64,000 nt of DNA from Siphonodentalium dalli. Lineage: Eukaryota; Mollusca; Scaphopoda; Gadilida; Siphonodentaliidae. The stretch covers positions 47,594,194 to 47,658,193 of the forward strand of contig CP136069.1 of assembly GCA_032622095.1 (NCBI GenBank), written 5' to 3'. The notes beneath the pieces are model-generated. The model did no database searches. It worked only from the letters and a program-made list of their open reading frames with translations, and was not told where the DNA came from. Position numbers and translations under genes: made by a program. Position 1 is the stretch's first letter; every line of letters starts with the position of its first letter. Shown one piece after another: positions 10,536 to 23,013 of this stretch.

Positions 10536-11683
10536 CAGTGTTCGCGCTGGACCGAAAAAAAGCCAAAAGTTTAGCCAAATGAAAATTTTATTAGCCAAAT
10601 GAAAAAAACTCTAGCCAAATGTTTTTTGGCCAAATTAAAAAACAATTTGGCAAAATTAAATCATCGTTTTCTGGTCGGTTCACAATTAATGACTAAAACG
10701 TAAAATCTAACAGACAAAGGTAAAATACACAATAATTTAAATAATTTTGATGAACTAGATATTTTTATAAATATCATTTATTAAAAATTTATTAATCTTT
10801 ATGTGAAAGAGTGATTTGGAGGGGGGGGGGGTAACCCGGGATTGTCCTTCTTAATGTCATTATTTTTTGGTTTTATATCAATATCTATTTTCAAATCATT
10901 AAATAATTATCCTTGCGAAAATATCTAAGTGACATCTGGAAACTAATAACTTAATATTGTTACGCCATTATCAAATTACAATCTGTCATAAAAGCATGCA
11001 TATTATTTTGACTGTATCGGTATTGACGACAAATAGCCACAAAATATCTGTCCTGATTCACATTTGGCTGATTAAGCTCATAAACCTCGACCGTCATAAA
11101 TACAATGTCATCATAAACGTGCATTGTGCAGGCGCGCCGTGAGTGACCAGACAAACAATTGGCTGAATGGGGATTAGGGGATTAAATGTAAAAATTAATA
11201 ATGACCTTTTGCTGCTTCGTGCAGAGTGACGTAATATTTCTCCAGATTAAAACAGCCTGCACATGTTACGAACAAATTGCTTATATACCGGCGTCAATGC
11301 ACTTTACAAAACATTGCTTTCTTCACATTGTCAAAATTCAACCACGGTTTAATGTCCTGCGTCTTTGAATGTCCGTCTTGTGAAAACTAAAGATGATTGC
11401 ATATCACTTTGTGATCGCTTGGTTGATAGAGTTGTCGATCGGGTTTCCCTTTGTACGATATTTAATAAGTACGAAAATAATTAAATACTTTCGTCACCTA
11501 ACTTCGTCTTGAATGTCGATCTATTGAGCGCTTTTATTTATTAGCTTTCTGGCTCCATGCTTTCAGTCTCCATTTGGGTTCAAAAAAAGTTTAGCCAAAA
11601 GTTTAGCCAAATGAAATTTTTATTAGCCAAATTCGAAAAAGATTAGCCATTGGCTAATTTGGCTACCGACAGCGCGAACACTG
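10536..11683. mobile_element. Non-autonomous hAT-like DNA transposon
   Basis: 14 bp terminal inverted repeats CAGTGTTCGCGCTG at 10536-10549 and its complement at 11670-11683. They are flanked by an 8 bp target duplication with one mismatch (CACAGTAC at 10528-10535, AACAGTAC at 11684-11691). Subterminal blocks repeat TTTAGCCAAATGAAAATTTT in inverted orientation at both ends. The 8 bp duplication and CAGTG start fit hAT elements. The 1.15 kb interior has no transposase-like ORF, only an AT-rich filler with a poly-G run near 10819. Confidence 0.8.
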
Positions 11684-11936
11684 AACAGTACATCGTACAT
11701 TTTATGTAAGACTAGTTGTCATGCTGCTACCAAATCGATCTCTTAGTAGACAGTTTTGTCCAAATTACTTCATTCGGCATTTAACAACAGATTTATTCTA
11801 CAACGCTATGCACAATATTCGTTGCCAGTATTTTGTTGTTTGAAAATATCTTACCAATGCCACCCACGTACTTGTGAAAAGTACCAGATGATCAACGTTT
11901 AACGTTATTATTTCAGGGTTGACCATTCACTCAAAG

Positions 11937-14655
11937 CTGCTATTTTGGTTGTGTGTGCAGCAGATATTTAAAAAACAAACATAGGAAGAAGCGATACGTT
12001 TCGCGTATATTTGACCTTTGTGAATATAACATAATATAATTACCACGTTAAACACAGTCTCTGCCACTGATTATAAGTCGAATTTTGTTTGAAGATAACA
12101 GATGGCTCTCCTTTGTATTTTGATAAATTGCGTGCATAGTATACCGCCCTGCATTATTGTGGTAAAAGCGAAATATTCGTGTTTCATCACTTGACCGGAG
12201 GCAACTATGACTACTATTTTAAGAAATGGACAATGGGAACTACCCATTTTACCCAGTACTCTACGAATAGCTCTCATACTATTCTATAACAGGAATTCAT
12301 GTCAGGTTTGATATTGTAGATATACAAATAGATTAGTATTAGTCAACATCGTAGATTTCGGCTTCTAGAAAAGGTCGCAAAACCAATGCATCCCATTAAA
12401 TCCATTTTAACTATTTAATTACACATATATCACATGATTCAAGACAAAGTATACAGATAAAACTTATTTTTTCTGTTGCACCCATATTCCCCCATCATTT
12501 AGCGTACCACGACCATACTGTGTTGGAAAACGCTCTTTAGTCGCAGTCCGTTTTAATAGAATAAACCAGGCAATTAAACAAACATAGCTTATTGGAGCTT
12601 CAAAATGATGCCTACGTAATTTGAAAGGTTTAATAGAGGTCGAGAAATACACGAAATAGTGATATAATGGCTTAAATGCTCTGATAAAAATACTTTCCAT
12701 GGCCCCATCCAAAATCAAGCTGTTTTCAATTTTTCGTTATGATGTGAAACAAACACTTTTATCAGTAGACTAACACGGAACGCTCTTTTCTGTTCCATGT
12801 CGTGAAAATGGACGTTTTTGTTTGGGACCCAATCATTGTGTTCAAAGTTGTATTTGTTATGACTTCAATGAGTCTTTCTGTGACATACATTGTTCGTTTT
12901 ATTGGCGTGATTAAGTTATGATAATATCGCTAATTGTTTATGGTGAATTGGCGATATAACGATCAGGAGGCGATTATCTATCTCTGATTTATCCGCACCA
13001 TACGTCTCGTCTCGAAAATATACTTTGAAAAAAGTTCAAGGTAAAACCACCCTACCCCAGGTTTTACTAAAACCTAGTTTGGTGGGTTTTATTATTCGGT
13101 CGATATTTTTTGCCCAGTAGTGATGTCGTTTCTTCGCGTATATGGGAGTATTTCCTTTGAATTGGGGGAGGCGTTTATGCTCGGATGTTTGTCACTCAAT
13201 ATCCAAATGCAGTTTATGTAGATACAGAAGAATCTCAGTGGAATTCGGGGAGGCGATGTCGGTACTCATGAGATAACTTCTAACAAAATGTATGCCAGTG
13301 TGATGGATAATTTCTTGATATATAGGTTTTTTTGCAATTCGCTCGTTCGGATGTCGCTTTGGCGACTGAGCGCATGTCGTGGAGTGATCGGACTGAACAG
13401 TTTGACACGTTAGACACACCATCACTTTTGGAACTGATTCCTTATTCACAAAAATGTCTCTTTCTATCAAATTGACGCCACGGTTTGGTGGCCCGCTCAA
13501 ATACCCATTAGAAACACCCTAGCCCTTACCCGGGGGAGGGTACCACCCGAGGGGAAGCAAATTTTATGGTATGGGTGGGTGGCACGCCCCAAATATCCAA
13601 TAGAAACACCCCCACCCCTAACATCTGGGGTGTGGGTACCACCGAGGGGGTGAAAATGGGGTATGGACCATTTTCGAGAACTAAGTATTTCGGTAAATTT
13701 GACGGCATTTGTGGATAGCTCGCTCCAATTATCCCAAAGAAACACCCCACCTCATCCCTGGGGTGTTTCTATGGGATATTTGGAGCGGGCCACAGACCAT
13801 TGTCAAAATTGGCCGAAATCCTTACTGTTCTCGAACATGGTCCATATCCCATCTTCACCCTCTGGTTCTAACCCCCCCCAGCCATGGATGTGAGGGTGGG
13901 TTGTTTCTAGGGGTTATTTGGGGCGGGACACCCACACATACCATCAAATTGGCCGAAATACTTACCGTTCTCGAAAATAGTCCATAATAGTCTGGGGGTG
14001 TTTCTATTGGGTATTTGGGCGTACCCCATTTCCACCTCCTAGGGTGGCACCCCTCGGTGAGGTGCGGGTGGGGGGTTCTATTGTGTATTTTGGTCGGGCC
14101 ACCGACTCCTGCCAAATTAATTGGCCTAACCGTTCTCGAAAATGGTCCATACCCCAGTTATCCCCCTCAGGGTTGTACCCCCGGGGTGAGGGGTGGTGAT
14201 GCTTTTATTTGGGTATTTTGGGCGGGCAATCCATCCATGCCGTCAAATTTGCCGAAATCCTTACCGTTCTAGAAAATGGTCCATATCCCATTTTCACCCC
14301 TGCGGGTGATACCCCCGGGCGAGGGGTAGTGATATTTATATGGGGTATTTGGGCGCCCCCCCCCCCCCCCACCCATGCCGTCAAGAGATGATTTTTATTT
14401 CCCAAAAGTCATGTTCGTCCGTGATATTAGATATATCAAACCGCCATACAACAGACCGTGCATTCGTCGTGATTTATGGAGGGCCGAAAGGGTCATAATT
14501 CTAACTTACTAGTTTAACTCTAACATAATATTTTAATTCTAATATTTAATTCTAAGGCCAAAAAAAAAAAAAGGTTTTGGTTCTCTGGCCCCGCCGCATT
14601 GAATAAAAAGGGCCGCATTAGGCCTTTTTATTGCAATGCCTGATGTTATGACAAA
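11937..14655. repeat. 2.7 kb long direct repeat, copy B
   Basis: Second copy of the repeat at 1-2701, same orientation. Relative to copy A it lacks a duplicated ~12 bp around 13030 and carries an extra ~28 bp near 13067-13094 that duplicates part of the adjoining GGTTTTATT stretch. The 106-codon reading frame open in copy A is broken here. The left boundary is at 11937 if the repeat begins where the window begins. The right boundary is sharp at about 14655. Confidence 0.85.
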
Positions 14656-15217
14656 AAAACTTACGAAAAAATAAATTTGAATTTTATTTGATCAACATGT
14701 CCATAGCAGATATGTGTTGAATATTTGTGTGCATTGAGCTCTAACATGTAATGTGTTAAAAAGTGACGTGCAGGCTTACAACATGAAGTAGATGACTACA
14801 ATTAAGAAAATGATTAGCTGATCCTCATGCTCTTCTTACAATTAGTCATTGTCAACAACTTACAATAATTGTAACTTTATACAATTGAAAGGCACAGGAC
14901 TAAATTCAGGATCACATATTAGAATGGGGAGGTATCAGTTTTTAGACAACAATAACAGTAGTTAATGTCAGGGGCATTATATATTGTTAGGTAATCCCAG
15001 TCATACACTGGTAGTACAATGTCATTTTTATATAAGACTAAATGAGTTTATATGCATAACAGTTCCCTCTAACTTTCTGGTTATTACTAGACAGAGGAAG
15101 GTATCTTTGTCCATGTTTACTATGCGCAAAAAAAAATAAAAAATAAAAATAAAACCCTCCCTCCCTCATTGATTTGAAAAAAAAATTGCCCGAGAACCAA
15201 AACACTTTTTTTTTGCC

Positions 15218-15440
15218 TAACTTAATATTTTAAGTCTAACATGATATGTTAATTATAATAGTTTTATGCTAACTTGGTATTTTAACTCTAACTTAATAGT
15301 TTAACTCTAACTTAATATTTCAATTCCAACTCAATATTTTAATTTTAACTAAACATTTTAACTCTGACTTAATGTTTCAATTCTAACCTATTTCAACTCC
15401 AACTTAATATTTTAATTCTAACTTAATATTTGTATTGCTA
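15218..15440. repeat. 19 bp period AT-rich minisatellite, left arm
   Basis: Diverged copies of a TAACTTAATATTTTAACTC unit. The same unit occurs in inverse orientation at about 18840-19070 and as short runs at 2550-2610 and 14500-14555. Confidence 0.7.
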
Positions 15441-18400
15441 AATATATTTCTGTTATATAATACAGAAATGGGTCGACAAGTATTAGATCATGTCATGAAT
15501 TTCTACTATGGCTATGCACGTTGAAATAATATTTCACCAGTTTAAAATATATGGGAACGTTTTGATGTTCTGACGGGGAACGTTATAGCATTCAACACAC
15601 AACGCAGTGAATATATTTCGTTGTTAGTACTTGTTACTTAATAATCTATTTAACAGTAGGGGCCATGGCAACAACTCCAGATTGCACGATTGTGTGCCAC
15701 GCTTGTGAGTCGATATCGCAATAAACATTGAATTGATTATGCGGAAGAAATTCCACCTTTAAAAGGGACGCAAATCAGACTAAAAATGGCTCAACAAATT
15801 CACCTATTCAGTTTCATGCATGCAATCTCGAACTGAAACATACTCTTACCGTGGAATACCGGTACATAATTATTAACTAAGGAACAGGTATTATATCTAA
15901 GAAATATATTATAGCTGCAATGTTTTGTCAATGTTATGATCTTCATTGTCAGAACATGAACAAATTCCCACGATCTCTACGGGCGTAGATTCATGACATG
16001 CAATGATCTAGCCAAATATATAACCTCCCTGGTGTCCAATATTGTTTTTCACAATTTATACACATCCCGTCATTGCACGTTTAGATGTTGAAATCAATTG
16101 GAAACAAGACATACAGACAAGGATAGTGTAACATTAATTGGTTAATTATATATAATCCTATAATCACCACGGAGTATATACATCCTAACTCTCCGGTCAA
16201 ACGTACTCAATATGATTCGATCGTCCCCATATAATCAGATTCCAACAACAACCACATTTTTAGAAATGCCGTTTCTGTTATCAGAATCGCTTCATTGTCC
16301 AAAAATAATGCTAACCACTGTCAACTATAGTATAAAATTGCCCGAAAACGTCTTATTTATCAACATGTTGTTCGACGAAATTTGGCCTTATTATCAACAC
16401 AGAGCCTCTTGATTTTAGAGTTATCTTCATCCGCAATTTGGTCCCAGACCATCGACTTGTCGACTTTATATTGGACCACTAATAAGTCTCGATGGTGAAA
16501 AATAATAGATTTCAAAAATCCATATCTAATAACTGAGCTTTGATATTTCGAATGAAATATTCTCCCCCGAATCCAAATAACTGTAATTGAGGGGCGCTTA
16601 ATCCGAGTATGCATCTTCAATTGAAACACTCGGATTCATCGAGTATCTGAATGACCCGGTGGAACATGGGTAATAATATGGGAATATATTGACAACGGCC
16701 ACGTTCCTGGTGACGGACATCTGAGTCAGATGCAAATGCTGAAAATACAAAATTGTCAGACTGAAACAGTGATGGATTGGTTTAAACAATATTTATTTTT
16801 CCCAAAAATTGATATAATTGTGAAACATGACACTAGTATGTGTATGAACCTGACGAGAAGAATATGATTTGGCTACAAGCATTATATGCTTATATAGAGC
16901 AATCGCCTCATGGTGGATTGAGCTTCATTGATGCATTTATAAACTAAATTGGTAGTATCATAACATGTATGTCAAGCCCTGTTAACCCTGGTTAGCAGTG
17001 AAACGGGGAGCTTCCATTCTATGCACCACTGTTCCATCCCTGGTCATTCAGATAATCGATGACTCCGATTGTTTCAAGTATATATATACTTATAGCATGG
17101 GGTCTAATAATTATGCCGATATTAAAGTTTCTGACACAGATTAAAGATGCATTATCCGAATTAACGCTCCTAAATTAACATTTCTTTGGCTTCGGGCATA
17201 CAAATATTTGATTCGAGTCGAGGAACCCATCCATCAAAGCTCAGAGTGGTCAGATATCGATTTTTTGCAGTTTCTTATTTGTCGAGATTATTTGTGGCCC
17301 AGAAAAACGTTGCCAAACAGACGGTCTCGGATAAAATTGCGGATGAAGACGGATAACTCTAAAATCAAGTGGTAATACAGCCAAATTTCGTGATAATACG
17401 GCCATATATTTCTTTGAAGAAAATGTTGATAAATAACACGTTTTGGGAAATTGATTTTGTTGCAATTAATCGATTCTGATAAGTAAGGCGTATTTTGAAG
17501 AAATGTTGTTGTTGTGTCTTGATGTTATGGGGACCCTCTGATCGAATTGAGTACCTTTAACTTATGTTCAGTGCGTGCGGTATACCTGGGTATACATGAG
17601 AGTTAGGATGTATAGCATTCGTGGAGATTATAGGAGTATAGATAATTAACCAATTGCTGTCACACTCTCCCAATCTATATGTCTTGTATTCAATATTAAT
17701 TGATTTCAACATTTAAACGTGCAATGACGAGATGTGCATAAATTATGAAAAACAATATTTGATACCAGAGGGGTTATATATTTGGCTAGATCATTGCATG
17801 TCATGAATCTCTACTCTGGCTACGTCTGTAGAGTTCATAATCCACCAGATCAAACATGGGAACTTGTTCACGTTCTGACAGGGAAGTTTATAATATATTT
17901 CGTAGGTATAATACCTGTTCCTTAGTTCATAATTATGCATCGGCATTCCACAGTAAATATATGTTCCATGCAGCTCGAGATTGCATGCTTGAAATAGAAT
18001 AGGTCAATTTGTTGTGCCAAGTCTGATTGGCATCCCTTACAATCGCGAAATTTCTTGCGGGTAATCAATTCAATGTTTATTGAGATATCGACTCACAAAC
18101 ATGGCATAAAATCATGCAATCTGCTAGTTGGTACCATAGCCCCCACTGTGAAATATATTGTTAAGGAAGAAGTACTAACAATTGATATATTCCCCGTGTT
18201 GTGTGTTGAATGCTATAAAGTTCCTGTCAGAACATCAAGTAGAAATTCATAACATGATATAATACTTGTCGACCCATTCCTGTATTATATAAAATACATA
18301 TATTCAGCACATGCTTTGGAAACAGATAGAATCCAACATTTTACTACCAACAATGGCTTGAAATAAATCTCAATATTTATTATTATATTATAATTATTAT

Positions 18401-18499
18401 TATGTTCCTGTCTGAAACGCCCCTTGTATCTATATATGCAATTTTAAATTTCAAATCAAATTATTGACAACGGTAATCATTGTTCTCACAGGACAAATA

Positions 18500-18650
18500 A
18501 GATCCAACAGATATGCTGCATCGCGCATTGACAAAGATAGCGACGCCGGGAAAGCTGGCGAGATCGGCAATTTCGCGGTACGATCGCAGCGACGTCCTTC
18601 GATAGAATTGTTATAGAATGCACGCGAGCCATTCGGGTCACAATTCCAAC
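18500..18650. other. GC-rich island, possible coding relic
   Basis: A ~150 bp stretch (ATCGCGCATTGACAAAG ... CGATCGCAGCGACGTCC ... GCACGCGAGCC) is much richer in G+C and CpG than the AT-rich arms on either side, and lies in the part of the right palindrome arm missing from the left arm. It is open on the minus strand (18451-18654), and one plus frame is nearly open. I recognise no family. It could be a fragment captured by the foldback element or an unusual non-coding piece. Confidence 0.3.
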
Positions 18651-18839
18651 TCAATATATACGTTTTATGTTTCTTTTAATATTTACATTTCAATTCTGAG
18701 ATCCATTTTATGTTCATTCCAATTTCAACTTTTTTTTTAATTCTAATATTTTAAATACAAAATTAAAACTTTTAGTAATGGATGTGTATTTAGCTTCTTC
18801 CTTTGAAGCTACAATTAAATCATTGAAATAAAAATAATG

Positions 18840-19070
18840 TTTTTTTTAGAATTAAAATAGTAAGTTGGGGTTGAAATAATAAGTTAGAATTGAATCAATA
18901 AGTCAGAGTTAAAATGCTGAGTTAACATTGAAATATTAGAATTAAAATATTAACTTAGAATTGAAATATTAAGTTAGAGTTAAAATATTAAGTTAGAGTT
19001 AAAATATCAACTTAGCATTAAAATATTAGAATTAAAATATTATGTTAGAGTTAAAATAGTAAGTTAGAAT
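18840..19070. repeat. 19 bp period AT-rich minisatellite, right arm
   Basis: Reverse-complement counterpart of 15218-15440 (GAGTTAAAATATTAAGTTA units). Confidence 0.7.
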
Positions 19071-19239
19071 TATGACCCTTTCGGCCCTCCATAGTGATTT
19101 GTCAAAGCGCACGAGTTATTCGCCTGATTAGGAGATTATATAACGGCAGCCGGTCGCGTGACCGGACAATGCATTGACAAGTAGCCATAATAAACAGACA
19201 GACCACGCCTCCTATCCTTGCAATTGAACAATTGTGGCC

Positions 19240-19345
19240 GACAGGCAACGCATTCGACCAAATCCATGTCGTCCAATTGGTGGAGTAAACCTTGGTTTTA
19301 TCACGAAAACCCAGGTCTAAACTGGAGATGACGATTCGGACCATA
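19240..19345. repeat. GGTTTAAACC family, short end fragment
   Basis: Has CAGGTCTAAACTGGAGATGACGATTCGG, i.e. the terminal word GAGATGACGAATCCG of the family with two changes. It sits just outside the right arm of the large palindrome. Confidence 0.4.
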
Positions 19346-19980
19346 CAGTTACATATCTATCAATGACGAGGCGAGATCCAACTCCGTCTTCTGGCATTAA
19401 TTTACACTTGTATAGAATCAAAATTAACTACATGGAATTGCAAGATGCATTATGTGATGTCATGCACATAGTTATTCATCTGACTCAGTACGAACTCAAA
19501 AATAACCCGGTTTGATTTATGATTACATCCAAAATATGCCAGTCCTTAGACTGTAGGGTAATTGAACAATACAAATCAAACATATTCAGAATATTCCCAT
19601 TCCACAGACTGTGAGGTAAATTAACAATATATTCAATAATATCTCTGAAGCCATTTTTGGACGAAATATATCAAGCGTCACGCATGGAGAGGCCTACGCA
19701 CTTCACCTTGTCCCTAAACTCAGTGTAACAAATGGCAGAAACACAGTTTAACAAGACTTTGCAGAGTGCTACTTTGAATGTCCCGCCAATAGGTCGAATG
19801 AGATGCTCTTACATAAAATTACACAATAAAATGTATTGTCTCTGTCAAAAGTAAGCGCTATTGGTCGTTATATAAACGATCACACATGATGATAACAGAA
19901 AATATTAGAAATATAATCGATAGAAGCGTTGCCAGATCGGGGGGTCTTCGATTCATATCTAAAATTGTATACCCCGGAAA
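19346..19980. other. Non-coding flank of the retrotransposon
   Basis: AT-rich sequence with a two-copy repeat (GTCCTTAGACTGTAGGGTAAT at about 19541 and CCACAGACTGTGAGGTAAAT at about 19603). No gene or RNA seen. Confidence 0.5.
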
Positions 19981-19984
19981 CTAC

Positions 19985-21114
19985 TGTCGCACACCGTGGG
20001 TTCAGGGGTCTCTGACTAACTCTGGCGAGCACGACAGTCATTTATAAACTTTAGCCTCTCTGAATATTTGAGTGGTATATAAACCGTCATCGTCTTATAC
20101 GAGTTATACACACGTGTGGTGAACAGGGTATTTAAGAAAGGAACGATCTCACCTTATGAGTCTCTATACTTCTATATATGAAAATCTGTATAGCATGAAA
20201 GTCGGCTTTATATCTAGCCCATCAAGTATTAAGCACATCGTATACACACATCGTAGTTAGTAGACTGTGAAATTATTAAAACATCCTAATAATAATACAA
20301 AAATGTGGGAATGAGATATATCATTTAAAGTTAGCGTAAATGACTTCACCCTTTATATTATTCTCGAAACTTTACTTTATATGAACTATATCTTTGTCCA
20401 TGTACAAATATTTCTTATTTCCTTTTTACCCCCCCCCCCCCCGCCGCTCTTGAAAATTAGTTAACATTAAGACTACTAAATTATTTACTACCAACCCGTA
20501 ATTTCCCAATAAAAATCCCAACTGCTTATTTCTAAACGTATGCTAAATCAAACTATAACTACTTTGTGGGAAATATAGCCAAATATATAGCTTTACGTTT
20601 CTTTAAACAAACCTGCAAATAACCTTAAATTTAATGTCCAAAATTCACTAGATCCTCCAATAACTAAAAACCAAGTTCAACAAAATGATGAAATGACATG
20701 TGTTTAAACGACCAAATTTGTGTTACAATAATTACCTTGTCTGTATTTACAAAAGTCAAGAGCGTTAATGAGCATAAGTGTATTTTTTATATTGATCCAA
20801 ACATGTGAGGAGATGTTGCCCCCAGCTACATGTATTGACAAGTGACCTGTTGTTTGTGTGTGCGTGTTCAATGTTCAATCACGAGGTCCGGGCAATCATA
20901 TTTGTTGACCACTCTAAATATAGGGCGCATGAGATGAGTGAATAGAAAAGGTCGTGTGCAAAGGTAAGAGTTCAACAAACATTAGTAAATTAACTCATGC
21001 CGTGCCGGTTATTTTGATAAATGTCTTGCGTACCGAGAAATATACTGATATTATTAATGCTAATTCTGTGATGTATTTAAATATAATTTATCCTGACAAA
21101 GTCACTGTATAACA
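19985..21114 (-). repeat. 3' LTR of the gypsy element
   Basis: Downstream LTR in the minus-strand direction, preceded by the polypurine tract. It is slightly longer than the other LTR because of small insertions, including a poly-C run at about 20429-20442. Confidence 0.95.
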
Positions 21115-21126
21115 TACTCCCCCTCC
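21115..21126 (-). promoter_or_regulatory. Polypurine tract
   Basis: Minus-strand GGAGGGGGAGTA lies directly against the 3' LTR boundary, the expected place and composition for the plus-strand DNA primer. Confidence 0.85.
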
Positions 21127-22467
21127 AAAAATATATGACATCCCTGTCATTTACAACTAATCATTCTCATAATACCCATTTCTAATGCTGTTTTAATCAA
21201 AGCAACTATCCAAATTGTCAATATGTACACGCCAAATCATATGATGTACTACATATGGGTGTAATATAACTTACTTGACTATAAAAGTCCACAAAATACA
21301 CACATACTCAATATGTCAATTTACTGACACACAAAAGTAAATATCTGAAATTTCAACCTCAGATCAATCGTAAACATCTCATCTCAAATTCTTATGACAA
21401 ACAAACTTGCATTTATTCATCATGAAGTTTCAACAAAATCAAATACACTAGCTTATTTCAATTCGTTTACCATGAATGATATATGCTAAGATAAACCTTC
21501 AATTCATGGACAGCAAAACATTAAATCTAAAACATACAAAATTGTTAATCTTGCCTCTCCTACAATATGGTCACTAGACTAATATATTAAATTTATAAAT
21601 GTTTATTTTATTGAACTGGGACATCAGAAAACTAAGTTCTGGTTCATCAATTAATTAATCAACAGATAAACGCAAATTAAATTAGTGATCCATTGTAAGA
21701 AATGCCAGATATATCAAAAGTTAAATTGTAATGCTTCCAATAATTCAAATGATTATATAAAAAATGTTTTCACATCCAAATGACATGACTGAACAAAAAT
21801 GATAACAATGAATAATGCAAATCAGTTACTGGTATAGCCTGAATTGGCTGAAAATTTTATATGGAATAACAGATATGTTGTCTGACTTGAAAGAGTGTTT
21901 ATGCTCTAAATTCATACCATATACATTAAAATGCTGCAACGACCAATCGCTTAATGATTAATCAAAACCTGGATAAAATTTATCCATACAATTATTCCTT
22001 TAAATGGAATTGTCAATATAGTATGTGCCTATATAACTTTAATACATGTACTTCAAACTTAAATTGGCTTATCTTGTCACTCTATTTGACTAAATATTGA
22101 CGGTCAAATCTCTGCGATTATAAGCTGCAAATACAATGTCTCTGTGAGTATCAGTTGTAAATACAATATAATTTAAAAATATCACTGTACTAATACTATT
22201 TTAATTATGCATGATTCTGAAAAACAAATTGTGTTAATCACAGGGTTATACGCTGAAATAAAGATTTACTTGAAAACTGGTACCTCATATGAGTTTTGGC
22301 TGCACTGGATCGTCAGCTGTAATCCTACTGTATTCCTGATAGTCCGAACAATAACACAAAATCATAATCCTTACCATGCATAATTTTCCTTCTCAAACTC
22401 AGAACTTGATATTTGTCTGGACATTGAAAATATTTATACCTGAATTTTCAATATACAAAAATGTTTG
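21127..22467 (-). other. Gypsy 3' untranslated region
   Basis: About 1.3 kb of AT-rich sequence between the last pol codon and the polypurine tract. No further ORF such as an envelope gene was found. Confidence 0.6.
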
Positions 22468-23013
22468 TCACTCTAACATTGTTTCAAGGGTTTTCTGAAC
22501 TACATATGGTTCCATACCTACAAATATCTGCTTATCAGTGAGAGTTTTCAAGACATTTAGCTTTATTTGCCGGATTATATCTGAAACATTAACTAATGGC
22601 ATTGAACTCTCTATAGCTCTATGTGATACATAATCTGACTCCCAATATGGTTTCCTTGTAGATCGGTTTGAACGTCTGGTTGGAGTCGGTGGGTGGATAA
22701 CTTCCTTTTCAACCCCTTCTTGAGTTTGAATATTTCTTACCTGACTTAAGTCTTCCTGACTTGGTGGAATTTCTGATTGTGGTTCTACCACATTATCAAT
22801 CTCTTCTTGAGTTTGACTATTTCTTACCTTTTGCTGCTCTACATGTTGGATATCTACAACTTCATCTTGTTGATTATCCTCTGCATAGTCGTCACTCGTA
22901 ACATTTGTCTCTACCTCATCGAGAATTTCAGTTCTCAAATAGACATATGTTGTCTTCTCTACTTTGTCCTCTTCTCTGGACTCTATGGGTGCACCCTTCT
23001 TTATCTCTAACAC
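22468..23013 (-). pseudogene. pol: Pol C-terminal acidic tail
   Basis: Open from about 23100 in this frame (a run of Gly, then SDDESDDELEE) to 22468. Rich in Glu, Gln and Asp, with a two-copy QTQE(E/G) repeat and the basic motif RRSNRSTRKPYWESDYV that commonly ends gypsy Pol proteins. A frameshift around 23030-23090, in an ATCTGATTCGTC microrepeat, separates it from the integrase frame. It may have been continuous with integrase in the ancestor. Confidence 0.8.

Larger units (their letters stand above)
14469..19098. repeat. Giant imperfect palindrome (~4.6 kb)
   Basis: Successive anchors pair across a centre near 16.85 kb. TATGGAGGGCCGAAAGGGTC (about 14474) pairs with its complement at about 19072. 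The 19 bp minisatellite at 15218-15440 pairs with 18840-19070. ATGGGTCGACAAGTATT (about 15469) pairs with about 18265. GGTTAATTATATATAATCC (about 16140) pairs with about 17650. TTGATTTTAGAGTTATC (about 16409) pairs with about 17350. ATCTGAATGACC (about 16644) pairs with about 17047. The spacer is about 16680-17005. Arms are clearly diverged, with ~0.5 kb extra in the right arm (about 18330-18800) and ~0.65 kb extra in the left (about 14560-15200). No coding domain was recognised. Small ORFs inside are not conserved between arms. Confidence 0.75.

Noticed and set aside
1-14655. The 2.7 kb repeats as LTRs of one giant element
   Set aside because: No TG...CA ends, primer site, polypurine tract or pol-like sequence between them.
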